DNA from: Acidobacteriota bacterium
GTDB lineage: Bacteria; Acidobacteriota; Terriglobia; Terriglobales; Acidobacteriaceae
DNA length: 64,000 bases
Direction: 5' to 3'
NCBI GenBank assembly: GCA_018268755.1
Contig: JAFDVW010000011.1
Coordinates: 148,343 to 212,342, forward strand
Within the stretch, counting starts at the first letter, position 1. The number at the start of each line of letters is the position of its first letter. Shown here one piece after another: positions 27,885-36,685 of this stretch. The position numbers and the translations under genes were made by a program. The notes beneath the pieces are model-generated. The model was not told where the DNA came from and searched no databases. It saw only the letters and a list, made by a program, of their open reading frames with translations.

Positions 27885-29144
27885 TCAGTGCGCTTTGCGG
27901 CGCACGGCGATCAGCGAAATTTGCTCCAGTTCCGTGTAATGGTCATTCTGGTCTGCCTTGCGCTCGGCCGGAGCGAGTTGCTGCACGGTGGTGCTGGCCG
28001 GCAGCACAGGTCCGAAGTATTCGCCATAGACCTTGTTGTAGGCGGGCGCGTCCGCCAGATTATCCAGATAGATGGTGGTGGAGACGACCTGGCTGAAGTC
28101 CATTCCGGCTTCTTCCAGGTTGTCGAGAAGATTGCGCATAGTCTGCCGCAATTGGTGGAGAGGAGTGGTCGCGTAGAGACCGCCATGGGGGCCGGGGATG
28201 AAGCCGCTCTTGGCCGAGCAAAATAACGTGTCGCCGGCAAACACGCAGGGACTGGCGGTCGGACTGGGCGGCATGTTCTTGGGCCGCACCGCCTGGCGCT
28301 GAGCAAGGTCGCGCACCGCCACGCCCGTATATGCAATATGCGCCCCTCCGGGCAGGCTGGAGACTTCGATGGTGGCGCGTCCCGGCGTATTGCCGAACTC
28401 AAAGCGTTTGGCATAGCGTTCGTTCATGACGCGCGAAGGAAGGTCCGTCGTGAGATAAGGATTGACGAACACGACATTGCCCATTTCCAGGCCCGCAGCT
28501 TTCACGACGGAGGTCATGCGATCAAGCGCGAGATCAACCTGCGCGCCGGGGTCCTCCGGCACTTTGCCGGTCGCAGGGTCCACTCCCGCCATGCTGGAAA
28601 TGAACAAGCGGTCGTGGGTGAGCACGCCCGGCGGGGCGGTCTCATCTTTGGGATAGATCGCCGGATAAACCGGCTTTCGCCCTTCCAGATTGCGCACGGC
28701 CACGGCGTTAACGGCAACAGCTGGATCGGGGAGCGCTGCCACTCCAAGGACCGCGCGCGCAGGAGGATTTTTGGGGAAGTACTCGCCGAACACCCGGCTC
28801 ATCTCCGGGTAAGAATGGATGTCCGTCAGGTAGACCTGCACATACACCACGTGGTCCAGAGTCAGCCCGGCGGACTCGACCACCGTCTTGACGTTATCCA
28901 GCGCCTGGCGAAACTGGGCGGCAAAGCCGGAGGGCAGAGAGCCGTCCGCGCGGCGCGGGCCTTGCCCCGAGACATAAAGATAATCACCGTCATCGACGCC
29001 GGGCGAGGCATAGCTATTCGCGGCGGTGGGAAGATGCCCCGAAGTGACGGCCCGCACCGCTTGCTGGGCCGTGAGAAGCGAAGTCAGGCAGCACGCTGCG
29101 AGCAACAGGCTAGGAAAGCGGAAAGTAATTCTTGTTCGCGGCAT
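27885..29144 (-). CDS. Exported protein with three tandem RidA-like domains
   Basis: A signal peptide (ending TSLLTAQQ) is followed by three RidA-type units in 419 residues. Unit 1 is at about 30-152, unit 2 at about 155-280 and unit 3 at about 290-417. Units 1 and 2 keep the active-site arginine (PPARAVLGVAALP and TPGRATIEVSSLPG). In both, the later acidic residue is replaced (Asn and Thr). Unit 3 has lost the arginine (LPASTTVQQ), so it is probably structural. RidA normally forms homotrimers from single domains, so a three-in-one chain may be a covalent trimer. It is 15 bases downstream of the SelA-like gene. Confidence 0.85.
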   Translation of the reverse strand: MPRTRITFRFPSLLLAACCLTSLLTAQQAVRAVTSGHLPTAANSYASPGVDDGDYLYVSGQGPRRADGSLPSGFAAQFRQALDNVKTVVESAGLTLDHVVYVQVYLTDIHSYPEMSRVFGEYFPKNPPARAVLGVAALPDPAVAVNAVAVRNLEGRKPVYPAIYPKDETAPPGVLTHDRLFISSMAGVDPATGKVPEDPGAQVDLALDRMTSVVKAAGLEMGNVVFVNPYLTTDLPSRVMNERYAKRFEFGNTPGRATIEVSSLPGGAHIAYTGVAVRDLAQRQAVRPKNMPPSPTASPCVFAGDTLFCSAKSGFIPGPHGGLYATTPLHQLRQTMRNLLDNLEEAGMDFSQVVSTTIYLDNLADAPAYNKVYGEYFGPVLPASTTVQQLAPAERKADQNDHYTELEQISLIAVRRKAH

Positions 29145-29159
29145 GGTTCACCCACCAGG

Positions 29160-30440
29160 TTATGCGGCTTTCTTCTGCGCCGCGCTCAGGGCGGCGCGTA
29201 ACCTTTGCCCGACAATCACGTCCTCGCCGGGCTTGATCGTCATGGAAACCAGCTCGATGTGGTCGGGCGCTTTGTGTTCTTTGGGATTGGGCCTGCCTTC
29301 CCGCACGGCGCGCACCAGGCTGGGATTGTCGGCCCCCAGAATTTCGATCACGGGATTGCCAGCGCGCAGCTCATTGGCCAGATCGGAGATCGAGTATCCC
29401 CAGGCCTGCTGGTCCCAATACACCCGCAGCGTCGGGTAGCGGTTCCCGTCGGTGGGAATATAGGTATTGGTAGTGACGCCGGGCACCGTCTCCACCAGCT
29501 TGCGGATACGATCGATGCGCGCATTCCATTCCGCATACAGCTTCTTCTCGTCTATTTTCAACCAGGTTTCGAGCGCGGTAAGGCAGCCGATGATTTCTTC
29601 CTTCCCAACCTTCATGGGACGGCAGACTGCGCCTTCGCGCGGATTGCTGTTCATCAGGGCGGCTTCGATCAGGTCCTTGCGACCCAGAAGCAGGCCGCTG
29701 CACTGTGGCCCGCGCAGGCCTTTGCCCCCGGAGAAACAGTACATGTCGATGCCCATCCGGGCGTAAAGCTTGGCGTTGTCCACGGGCGGGATGCCGGCAG
29801 CATCGTCGAGAAGCAAGGGGACTTTGCGGTCCTTGGCGATCTTGAGTTCTTTCTCCAGCCGCTCGCCCAGGCTGTTGGTGTAGATCATGGTGGTCTGATC
29901 GGTAATGGCGTTGGCGACTTCCTCTGGAGAGTAAGCGAGCACCAGTTTGGCCCCGGTGAGGCGAATGGCGCTGTCAAAGGCGCTGCGCCCGCCGGTCATG
30001 ACCACCTCGTTTTTCAAGCCGGTTGTATCGGGAAGTTGCCAGATCAACTTATCGTCGGCCCCGGCCATACAGGCGGCGGTGGCCGCGGCCATGGCGCCGG
30101 CCGAGCCGGAGGTGACGATGCCGGATTCCGCGCCGGTCAGCTCCGCCAGGCGTCGTCCCACCGCGCGCTGCAGCTCGATGACGTTGATGAAATAGTCGGA
30201 CGCTTCCAGCTGGGCCTGCCGCACCTCGGGAAACTCCAGGGAACCACTCAGATACGTCCAGGTGCCGCGGCAATTGATGATGGTCTTGACGCCCAGGCGC
30301 TCATAGACATTTTGCTTTCCCGCGCCCACCGCTTTGGCGGCGGTGGCATACAGATCGTGCACCGCAATTTGGCTGAGCAGCGGGGCCGCCGCGAGGAGTT
30401 TAAAAAAAGAACGCCGGCTGGAAGCATTTCCGGGCATCAT
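29160..30440 (-). CDS. Tat-exported SelA/DgaE-like PLP-dependent enzyme
   Basis: The N-terminus is a twin-arginine signal (ASSRRSFFKLLAAAPLL). The mature part is a fold-type I PLP enzyme of the SelA-like group: INCRGTWTYLSGS, ESGIVTSGSAGAMAAATAA, LLLDDAAGIPP (Asp for the pyridine nitrogen) and the PLP lysine K240 in YCFSGGKGLRGPQ. This group includes D-glucosaminate-6-phosphate ammonia-lyase (DgaE), and true SelA is excluded by context. Tat export fits a cofactor-loaded folded enzyme. It is the first gene of a seven-gene operon with two RidA-type genes, the expected partners for a lyase releasing enamines. A second in-frame ATG three bases later is equally well placed for the AAGGAG. Confidence 0.86.
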   Translation of the reverse strand: MMPGNASSRRSFFKLLAAAPLLSQIAVHDLYATAAKAVGAGKQNVYERLGVKTIINCRGTWTYLSGSLEFPEVRQAQLEASDYFINVIELQRAVGRRLAELTGAESGIVTSGSAGAMAAATAACMAGADDKLIWQLPDTTGLKNEVVMTGGRSAFDSAIRLTGAKLVLAYSPEEVANAITDQTTMIYTNSLGERLEKELKIAKDRKVPLLLDDAAGIPPVDNAKLYARMGIDMYCFSGGKGLRGPQCSGLLLGRKDLIEAALMNSNPREGAVCRPMKVGKEEIIGCLTALETWLKIDEKKLYAEWNARIDRIRKLVETVPGVTTNTYIPTDGNRYPTLRVYWDQQAWGYSISDLANELRAGNPVIEILGADNPSLVRAVREGRPNPKEHKAPDHIELVSMTIKPGEDVIVGQRLRAALSAAQKKAA

Positions 30441-30508
30441 AATTCTCCTTGGTTGGTGGTCTGGTTGTCCCCAGAATTCAGGCTCTTAGGGTGTAACACA
30501 GAAATTCC

Positions 30509-30537
30509 TTGTCGCCAATTGTTTTCTTTCGTTTTAT
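30509..30537 (+). promoter_or_regulatory. Probable plus-strand promoter in the divergent island control region
   Basis: TTGTCG (30509-30514), a 17-base spacer and TTTTAT (30532-30537) lie in the 128-base gap between the SelA-like gene and the DUF4380-like gene. The gap must hold promoters for both directions, and I could not assign the minus-strand one. Confidence 0.4.
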
Positions 30538-30568
30538 ATTGAATTCTTTCCTTTTGAGGAGCGCTGGG

Positions 30569-31987
30569 ATGACGGACCAGGTTGCGGGATGCTTTTCGGC
30601 CAGGGTGGCGATTCGGCGCATGGCGACGCTGATTGGCGGGCTGGCCATGTTGGGCCAGATGGCGGTGGCGCAAACCGCGCCCCCCTCTTCGGGGGACATT
30701 GCCGCCCAGTGCAAGGTCGAGCCCATCGAATACCGGGGATGGCAGGCCCAGCGGATTTCCAATCCCTGGGTGCAACTCGTGGTGGTCCCGCCCAATGGCG
30801 GTCGCCTGATGCAGGTGACCTTCCACGGCCATGACTTCCTCTTCGTGAATCCGAAGCTGGCCGGAAAACGTCTGCCTCCGACAGAAGATCAGTGGCTCAA
30901 TTATGGCGGCGACAAGATCTGGCTGCTGCCGGAAGGGGACGACGACGAGCAGCATTGGCGCGGCAATTCTGATTTGATTGACGCCGGCGAGTTCAGCTTC
31001 CGAACTGTTTCCGGTGAATCCGGCTGTGGTCTGGAACTGACCGGCCCGCCCGATCCGCGCACCGGAGTGCAGATTTCCCGCACCATTCGCCTCGAGCCCG
31101 ATTCTCCGCACATTGCATTTCATGCGGTGATGAAGAACGTGAGCGGGCACCCGCTGGAGTGGTCCATGCAATCGGTTTCGCAGTATGACACCAGCGATCC
31201 CCAGAAGCGTTCCGAGCGCAATCGCGAGATCTGGGGGTTCACACCGGCCAACCCGGCAAGCGCTTATTTGAATCGCTATCATGTTCGCACCGGTCCGGCG
31301 GAGAACCCTTCGGCAAGTGTGCGTGAGGATGGTCTGTTCACCGTTCATTACTCGCACCTGGCCGCCGAGTTCTGGGTGGATTCTCCTGCGGGATGGCTGG
31401 CCGTGGTGGACGGAAGCAGTCGCTATGCCATGGTGGAGCGTTTCCGGTACGAGGAGCAGAAACCCTATCCCGGCAAGGCCTCGATTATCTTCTGGACCAA
31501 CGGGCCTTCTCTGCGATTCGACGGCGAAGGCGCCGCTTCGCTTGCGACTGGCCAGGAAGCCTCCCCCTTTTATATGGAAGCCGAGATCAACAGCCCGCTG
31601 TGCCGCCTGTATCCGGGGGAATCCTGCGATTTGCGGACGGACTGGTATCCCACGCGGGCTGGGCAGGAGTTTCAGGGCATAAGCGATGCCGGGACCATTG
31701 TTGCTGCTTTGCAGGCACGAAAACTCGGCGATGGGAAAGTGCGATTGTCCGGGAACTTTGGCGTGTTCTTCCCCGGTAAGCTTGTGGCCCACTTCTATAA
31801 CGCACGCGGTTCCGCCGTGGTTACCCTGCCCGTGGCGGAGGTTCGTCCCTCGGAATTAGTCCTGCTCAATGTGGAAACCGCGCCCGGGGGCGATCCGGTG
31901 CGCGTCTCGCTACATCTCGAAGATGAACATGGGCTTGATCGCGGCGCTCTGCAGGAGATAAAAATCCTGGAAGGAGCACAGCCGTGA
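30569..31987 (+). CDS. Exported DUF4380-like protein
   Basis: The ATG at 30569 has a GAGGAG seven bases upstream; an upstream extension to 30509 covers the promoter and is not used. The 472-residue protein has an export signal (about residues 15-36, ending GQMAVAQT) and a large beta-rich region. That region carries the DUF4380-type segments VPPNGGRLMQVTFHGHDFL, NYGGDKIWLLPEG and HIAFHAVMKNVSGHPLEWS, reminiscent of galactose-mutarotase-like beta-sandwiches. A smaller C-terminal beta domain follows. A sugar-binding or mutarotase-like role is possible but unproven. Its stop overlaps the PQQ dehydrogenase start by four bases, so the two are coupled. Confidence 0.75.
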   Translation: MTDQVAGCFSARVAIRRMATLIGGLAMLGQMAVAQTAPPSSGDIAAQCKVEPIEYRGWQAQRISNPWVQLVVVPPNGGRLMQVTFHGHDFLFVNPKLAGKRLPPTEDQWLNYGGDKIWLLPEGDDDEQHWRGNSDLIDAGEFSFRTVSGESGCGLELTGPPDPRTGVQISRTIRLEPDSPHIAFHAVMKNVSGHPLEWSMQSVSQYDTSDPQKRSERNREIWGFTPANPASAYLNRYHVRTGPAENPSASVREDGLFTVHYSHLAAEFWVDSPAGWLAVVDGSSRYAMVERFRYEEQKPYPGKASIIFWTNGPSLRFDGEGAASLATGQEASPFYMEAEINSPLCRLYPGESCDLRTDWYPTRAGQEFQGISDAGTIVAALQARKLGDGKVRLSGNFGVFFPGKLVAHFYNARGSAVVTLPVAEVRPSELVLLNVETAPGGDPVRVSLHLEDEHGLDRGALQEIKILEGAQP

Positions 31988-33606
31988 TTCGGTGCCTCAC
32001 CTGGTGTGTCCTTCTCGTTGCGCTTCCCGGCTGCGTTGCCCTGGGTCAGGTCACATCCAGTGCCCAGCCGGTCGCCGCGCGGGCCGAGGAGCTTCTGGAA
32101 CCTGCCGCAGCAAACTGGACCTCTTACAACGGAGACTATACCGGCCGCCGCTATAGTTCCTTGCGCGAAATCACCAGCACGAATGTTTCGCAGCTCCGCG
32201 CTGCATGGGTCTTCCATCCGGGGAACTCGCAGAATCTGGAAACCACTCCGGTCGTCGTCCGGGGAGTGATGTATCTGACTGCGGCCAATGATGTGTTTGC
32301 CCTCGACGGCAAGACCGGACGCCAGCTATGGCACTATTCGCGTCCGGTAAGCTCCGGGCTGCTCGACGACGCGGCCGCGCATAAGAACCGCGGGGTGGCG
32401 GTGTGGCAAAACTCTGTGTTTCTCCAAACCGATGATGCCCACCTGGTGGCCCTCGACGCGCGTTCCGGCAATTTGCTGTGGGACGTGGAATATGCCGACA
32501 AGAAGAAGCACTATGGCTCGACCGGCGCGCCCCTGGTGGTGAAAGACGTGGTGATTGTCGGCACATCCGGCGGAGACTCCGGGGTTCGCGGTTTCCTCGC
32601 CGCCTTCGATGCGGCCACGGGAAAGAAAAAATGGCACCGCTGGACCATTCCAGGGCCGGGAGAGTTCGGTTCCGAGAGTTGGCCGGGAGATGCCTATCTG
32701 CATGGCGGCGCCACTACCTGGATGACCGGCACCTATGATCCCGAACTCAACACCCTGTTCTGGACCACCAGCAATGCGGCCCCCGATTTTGTCGGTGACT
32801 CTCGCCCCGGCGATGATTTGTATGCCTCCTGTGTTCTGGCCCTGGATCCAGATACCGGCGAAATCAAGTGGTACTTTCAGTTCACTCCCCACGACTTGTA
32901 CGACTATGACGCCACCGAAACCCCTGTGCTGGCCGATGTGCAGGAAGGGGGCAACACGCGCCGCCTTCTGCTGCAGGCCAATCGCAATGGGTTCTTTTAC
33001 GTGCTCGATCGCAGCAATGGGAAGTTCCTGCGCGCCTCGGCGTTTGTGGAAAAGCTGAACTGGGCTAAGGGAGTGGATGCTTCCGGCCGTCCCATCTTGA
33101 CCGGACGGATCCCTTCCGCCGAGGGGACCTTGATTTGCCCGGGCATCGAAGGCGCGACCAATTGGTTTTCTCCTTCCTTTCATCCGCAAACTGGCCTGTT
33201 CTATGTGATGGCGCAGGAAGGCTGCAATACTTTTTTTGCCAAGACCCGGGAGTTCGTGCCCGGGGAAACTTACTACAACACCGGCACCAATCACTCGTCC
33301 ACCGGCGGCTCCCAGAAAATTCTCCTGGCCATCTCTCCCGCAGACGGAAAGATTGTCTGGCGCTATCGTCAGACGGGGCAGGGAAGGTCGTGGGCGGGAA
33401 TTCTGACCACGGCCGGCGGCCTGCTGTTCTTTGGCGATGACGGCGACTCCTTCGAGGCCGTGGAAGCCGCCAGTGGCCGCGTCCTGTGGCACTTCAACAC
33501 CGGTCAGGGCATCCACGCTTCTCCCATGAGCTATGCAGTGGATGGCGTGCAGTATGTGGTCATCGCGGCGGGCAGCGACCTATTCAGCTTTTCGCTGCCC
33601 CACTAA
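31984..33606 (+). CDS. PQQ-dependent dehydrogenase (quinoprotein, propeller only)
   Basis: The 540-residue protein starts with an export signal that ends in LVALPGC, so it may be a lipoprotein, although the Pro is unusual in a lipobox. It then forms an eight-bladed quinoprotein propeller: WTSYNGDYTGRRYSSL, repeated FALDGKTGRQLWHY, ALDARSGNLLW, ALDPDTGEIKWYFQF tryptophan-docking motifs, and TPHDLYDYDATETPVL. It lacks a C-terminal haem domain and, as far as I can see, the vicinal Cys-Cys of methanol dehydrogenases. The likely role is periplasmic oxidation of a sugar or alcohol, with electrons passing to the dihaem cytochrome encoded divergently. Confidence 0.9.
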   Translation: MIRCLTWCVLLVALPGCVALGQVTSSAQPVAARAEELLEPAAANWTSYNGDYTGRRYSSLREITSTNVSQLRAAWVFHPGNSQNLETTPVVVRGVMYLTAANDVFALDGKTGRQLWHYSRPVSSGLLDDAAAHKNRGVAVWQNSVFLQTDDAHLVALDARSGNLLWDVEYADKKKHYGSTGAPLVVKDVVIVGTSGGDSGVRGFLAAFDAATGKKKWHRWTIPGPGEFGSESWPGDAYLHGGATTWMTGTYDPELNTLFWTTSNAAPDFVGDSRPGDDLYASCVLALDPDTGEIKWYFQFTPHDLYDYDATETPVLADVQEGGNTRRLLLQANRNGFFYVLDRSNGKFLRASAFVEKLNWAKGVDASGRPILTGRIPSAEGTLICPGIEGATNWFSPSFHPQTGLFYVMAQEGCNTFFAKTREFVPGETYYNTGTNHSSTGGSQKILLAISPADGKIVWRYRQTGQGRSWAGILTTAGGLLFFGDDGDSFEAVEAASGRVLWHFNTGQGIHASPMSYAVDGVQYVVIAAGSDLFSFSLPH

Positions 33607-33621
33607 GCGAGATCCGCCGAT

Positions 33622-35658
33622 CTATTGCGGCCGGACTTCCAGGAGCAGGTGGCCACGGAACTCCACTGGCAGCGATGCCCTGGGCCCCGAGACTGTTCCC
33701 AGATCTTTGCCCTGAACATAGTCCACAATGTGGTAGGTGCGATGTTCCAGCCCGCGGAGTTCCACCGCGCCCTTCCACTGCTTGGCATAAAACGCGTAAT
33801 ACATGGCATCACCTTTGCGGATGGCGTGGGTCTCCGGCAGGTCGAAGCCGATGTCATAGAGTTGTCCGAGATAGTGGCCGCGGGAAAGCATCTTTTCCCG
33901 GTAGAGGCCGAGCCACTTTTCGAACTCCTTCTCGCGTGGCGGAGTCAGGTCGTCTTTGCCGTGCTGCTTCACCAGCGACGGCAGCACGAACTCTGTTCCC
34001 ACTACGCCGCCAATGCCCAGGGTGGAGGCGAAGTCGTTGCCGCCATCGCTCAGTTCGACGTGGTCGCCGAAATAGGGAACATCGTCTCCCATCAACGCCT
34101 TCAGAGTTTTTCCCTTGGAGCGCACCTGGAAGGAGCTGGTGGGGTCGGAGGCCACCGACATATTGAAATGCGGCATGGTGAAGAACGAGAATGCCGTGCC
34201 GCAAGGGCAGAACTCCACCAGGGAGCCGGGTTTCACCTGTTGCGCCGTCTGGTAAATGGCCTGGAAGAAATCCGGCAGCGCTTCCACCGATTCTTCCGGC
34301 TCGGCATGATGATGGGCCGGGTTGTAACAGCGGGGAACTCCGTTCATGTCCTGGCCGTCGAGCTTCAAGCCGTCGAAGCCCCAGTCCACCAGGATTTTTT
34401 TCACCAGCGCCGTGTGATATTCCACGACGCGCTTGTCGGCCGGACATAGATAAAAGGAATCCCACCACGAGACCTTCCGCTTGGAGCCATCGCGGTTCAG
34501 CAATTCATAGTCCGGGTGCTCGCGCAGAAGGGCGGAGCTGGGCACGGCGCTCAGCGGAGACCACCAGAGTTGGGCCTTAAATCCTTCCTGGTGGATGCGG
34601 TCGACCAGCGCCCGCATGTCTGCATCGCCGCCGGGAAATTTCTTGGGATCGAGCTGCCAGTCTCCAATATTGTTTTGCCAGCCATCATCCAGCGTGACCC
34701 AGGTAAATCCCAGGCGTTTCACGGTCGGAAGCGTGTCGTAGACCTGCTGCGGCTGCACATCGCGGCGATATCCCCACGCGCACCAGATGGCGCCAAATCC
34801 ATCCTCGGGTGCCGTGGCCATCTCGAAGCCCTGCTTGCGCATGAAGCGGCGATAATCCAGCAGTGCGCGAAAATAATCTCCGGGATGCACCGCGACAAAG
34901 GTGCGGAAGGTGCGCATGCTCTCGCCGGGAAGCAACGCGGTGGTGCGGGCATAGCGCACGGCAAGTCTGGCGTGTCCGGGATCGGGCATAGAGACCGGCA
35001 GGGACACCAGTTTGGGTCTGGTCTCCACATGTCCCACCGCGATGCCTACGTCGCGCCGCCATAGGTCCACTACCGGTGTGCCGCCTCCGTAATCGCTGGC
35101 GTTCATGCCTTGGTAATTGTCCTGCTGAAATTTCACTCGCAAGGGAAGCACCCAGTTGGGGCGTTTTTCATACGATCCGCTTTGATACGACCAAAAAGCC
35201 GGCGAGCGCCCGCCGGGTTGCGCGTCAATCGTATAGGCATTATTGGTCCAGCTCTTCACCGTCAGCTTTGTTTTGCCCAGATTCCTGTACTGCACGTCAA
35301 AGAACGCCATGGCGGGAAATTCATCGTAGATGGTGACGGTGACCTTCTTGGCGAGCGTTCCGGATGTTCCTTCTGCGGTGAGCTGCGTGCCCTCGCCAAA
35401 AGTGTCCTTCGTGCGCTCGAGTTTCTGAGATGTCAATGGGAAGCTGCTCCAGGTCTTGTCTGCCGTGGAGACTGTCTCGGAAGCGGAGAACGCGCCCAAT
35501 AGGACCTCTTTGCCGTCGAGCCGCGCCACCACCCGGCTGCGCATTTGCCGGTCAAACTCAACTCGTAGCTGGGGGCTTTCGATCTGGGAACGGGCTGCTG
35601 CCGGTTCCGCGTTCGCCGGGAAGCCGCCGGCCAGGAGAAGGGCGACAAGGAGCTTCAT
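33622..35658 (-). CDS. Secreted alpha-galactosidase-like glycoside hydrolase (GH36/GH27 clan)
   Basis: The ATG ending at 35658 gives a signal peptide (MKLLVALLLAGGFPANAEP) and 678 residues. A beta-sandwich N-domain leads to a TIM barrel with WCAWGYRRDV, FTWVTLDDGWQNN and AQLWWSP. The predicted nucleophile is D434 (DGLKLDGQD) and the acid/base D505 (ASDPTSS). Clan GH-D enzymes release alpha-linked galactose or related sugars with retention. A related copy is at 58841-61126. It has a strong promoter and operator-like dyad at 35771-35805 and is convergent with the PQQ dehydrogenase gene. Confidence 0.87.
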   Translation of the reverse strand: MKLLVALLLAGGFPANAEPAAARSQIESPQLRVEFDRQMRSRVVARLDGKEVLLGAFSASETVSTADKTWSSFPLTSQKLERTKDTFGEGTQLTAEGTSGTLAKKVTVTIYDEFPAMAFFDVQYRNLGKTKLTVKSWTNNAYTIDAQPGGRSPAFWSYQSGSYEKRPNWVLPLRVKFQQDNYQGMNASDYGGGTPVVDLWRRDVGIAVGHVETRPKLVSLPVSMPDPGHARLAVRYARTTALLPGESMRTFRTFVAVHPGDYFRALLDYRRFMRKQGFEMATAPEDGFGAIWCAWGYRRDVQPQQVYDTLPTVKRLGFTWVTLDDGWQNNIGDWQLDPKKFPGGDADMRALVDRIHQEGFKAQLWWSPLSAVPSSALLREHPDYELLNRDGSKRKVSWWDSFYLCPADKRVVEYHTALVKKILVDWGFDGLKLDGQDMNGVPRCYNPAHHHAEPEESVEALPDFFQAIYQTAQQVKPGSLVEFCPCGTAFSFFTMPHFNMSVASDPTSSFQVRSKGKTLKALMGDDVPYFGDHVELSDGGNDFASTLGIGGVVGTEFVLPSLVKQHGKDDLTPPREKEFEKWLGLYREKMLSRGHYLGQLYDIGFDLPETHAIRKGDAMYYAFYAKQWKGAVELRGLEHRTYHIVDYVQGKDLGTVSGPRASLPVEFRGHLLLEVRPQ

Positions 35659-35770
35659 GCGGGCTCCGCGGAGAGGCTTAAGAATGGTAGAAGACTTTGG
35701 CCCGAGATTTTTCCTAAGAAGCACAGGACCCCCTAGCCCAGGCGGGCTGGGCGCATGGAATTAAGAGTAA

Positions 35771-35805
35771 GTATTCGTAATACAAAGAAATGAGACGAAA
35801 GTCAA
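35771..35805 (-). promoter_or_regulatory. Promoter with overlapping dyad upstream of the alpha-galactosidase-like gene
   Basis: On the minus strand TTGACT (35805-35800), exactly 17 bases and TATTAC (35782-35777) form a near-consensus sigma70 promoter. A perfect small inverted repeat GTATT-CGT-AATAC (35771-35783) overlaps the -10 and could be a repressor operator. Confidence 0.6.
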
Positions 35806-35887
35806 TCGGCTTGCAGCGCTGCGGTGGGTCTGAGGGCGGAAGAGGATGGGCAGGGCGCGGCGGAATCCCGCTGCGCCCCCCGCCAGC

Positions 35888-36685
35888 TTACTTCTGCAAT
35901 ACCACCGAAGCTTCGGCGGTTTGCAGCAGGAAGGTCAGTGTCTCCTGCAGGTAAAGACGGACGGAAGTGTCGCTGTGGCTGAGATAGCCGATGGAAAGGT
36001 CCTGACCGATATGCAGGTCGAAATCGCCGCCGCGCGTGGTGACCACGAAGGCGCCTTCAATGGCCGGGGCCCAGATGATGCGGTCTTCCACCAGCCGCTT
36101 TACGTGTTCGAGCACGGGATATCCGTGATCGCTGGTTTCGGCCAAGGCGGTGTAGGCCTGTGCGCCCAGCAGCACGGCATAAGGACCGTTGACGCCGACC
36201 AGGCGCAACTGGCTCAGCCCTTGGGCGATGGCGTCTGGGTACTGCCGTACGTCGGCGGGAAGAGACATTTTGGGATTGCTGGTGCCGTCGCGCAATCCGA
36301 CAATGCCGGCAGCGTTATATCCTTCAAACACGGCCCCATCTTCGGCGAAGGCGATCTGCCGCGCCGCATCCTTGGCCGGCTGCCAGTCGGAATCGTTGGC
36401 GCCACGTTCGACATCATCGATGCCAGCGCGGCTGAGTTCGAAGGGGACGCGCAACTCCACCAGCGGTTTGACTTCGCGCTGTCGGGCGATCACACCCTCC
36501 CGGGATGCTGCGATCGAACGCAGATGCCCGGTCCCTACCGCCGACAAGTGGACGCCCGCGGGCCCCTTCAGGTCCACCACTCGGCGTCCGGCAACGTAGC
36601 GTTTAAAGGTACGGGAAACCTCAGCTTCAATCTGGGCCCACGCGGCATCTGAAATCGGGGCTAGTTCACGATGCAAGTTATTCAC
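35888..36685 (-). CDS. Encapsulin shell protein (family 1, linocin-M18-like)
   Basis: The 265-residue protein has the full length and landmarks of family 1 encapsulins: LHRELAPISDAAWAQIEAEV, RYVAGRRVVDLKGPAG, LVELRVPFELSRAGIDDVERGA, and the C-terminal GGDFDLHIGQDLSIGYLSHS. These HK97-fold proteins self-assemble into icosahedral protein compartments. The start is GTG, with AAAGGAG upstream. It overlaps the end of the DyP peroxidase gene by eight bases, the classic cargo-shell arrangement, and is therefore translationally coupled. The shell probably confines peroxidase chemistry during oxidative stress. Confidence 0.96.
   Translation of the reverse strand: MNNLHRELAPISDAAWAQIEAEVSRTFKRYVAGRRVVDLKGPAGVHLSAVGTGHLRSIAASREGVIARQREVKPLVELRVPFELSRAGIDDVERGANDSDWQPAKDAARQIAFAEDGAVFEGYNAAGIVGLRDGTSNPKMSLPADVRQYPDAIAQGLSQLRLVGVNGPYAVLLGAQAYTALAETSDHGYPVLEHVKRLVEDRIIWAPAIEGAFVVTTRGGDFDLHIGQDLSIGYLSHSDTSVRLYLQETLTFLLQTAEASVVLQK

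Noticed and set aside
29160..30440. True selenocysteine synthase SelA
   Set aside because: It has a Tat signal and catabolic neighbours, and no selB or tRNA-Sec is visible nearby. A DgaE-like lyase fits better.
31984..33606. PQQ dehydrogenase as a methanol/ethanol dehydrogenase
   Set aside because: No vicinal Cys-Cys and no haem domain were seen, and the sugar-acid context makes a sugar substrate more likely, so no specific gene name is given.
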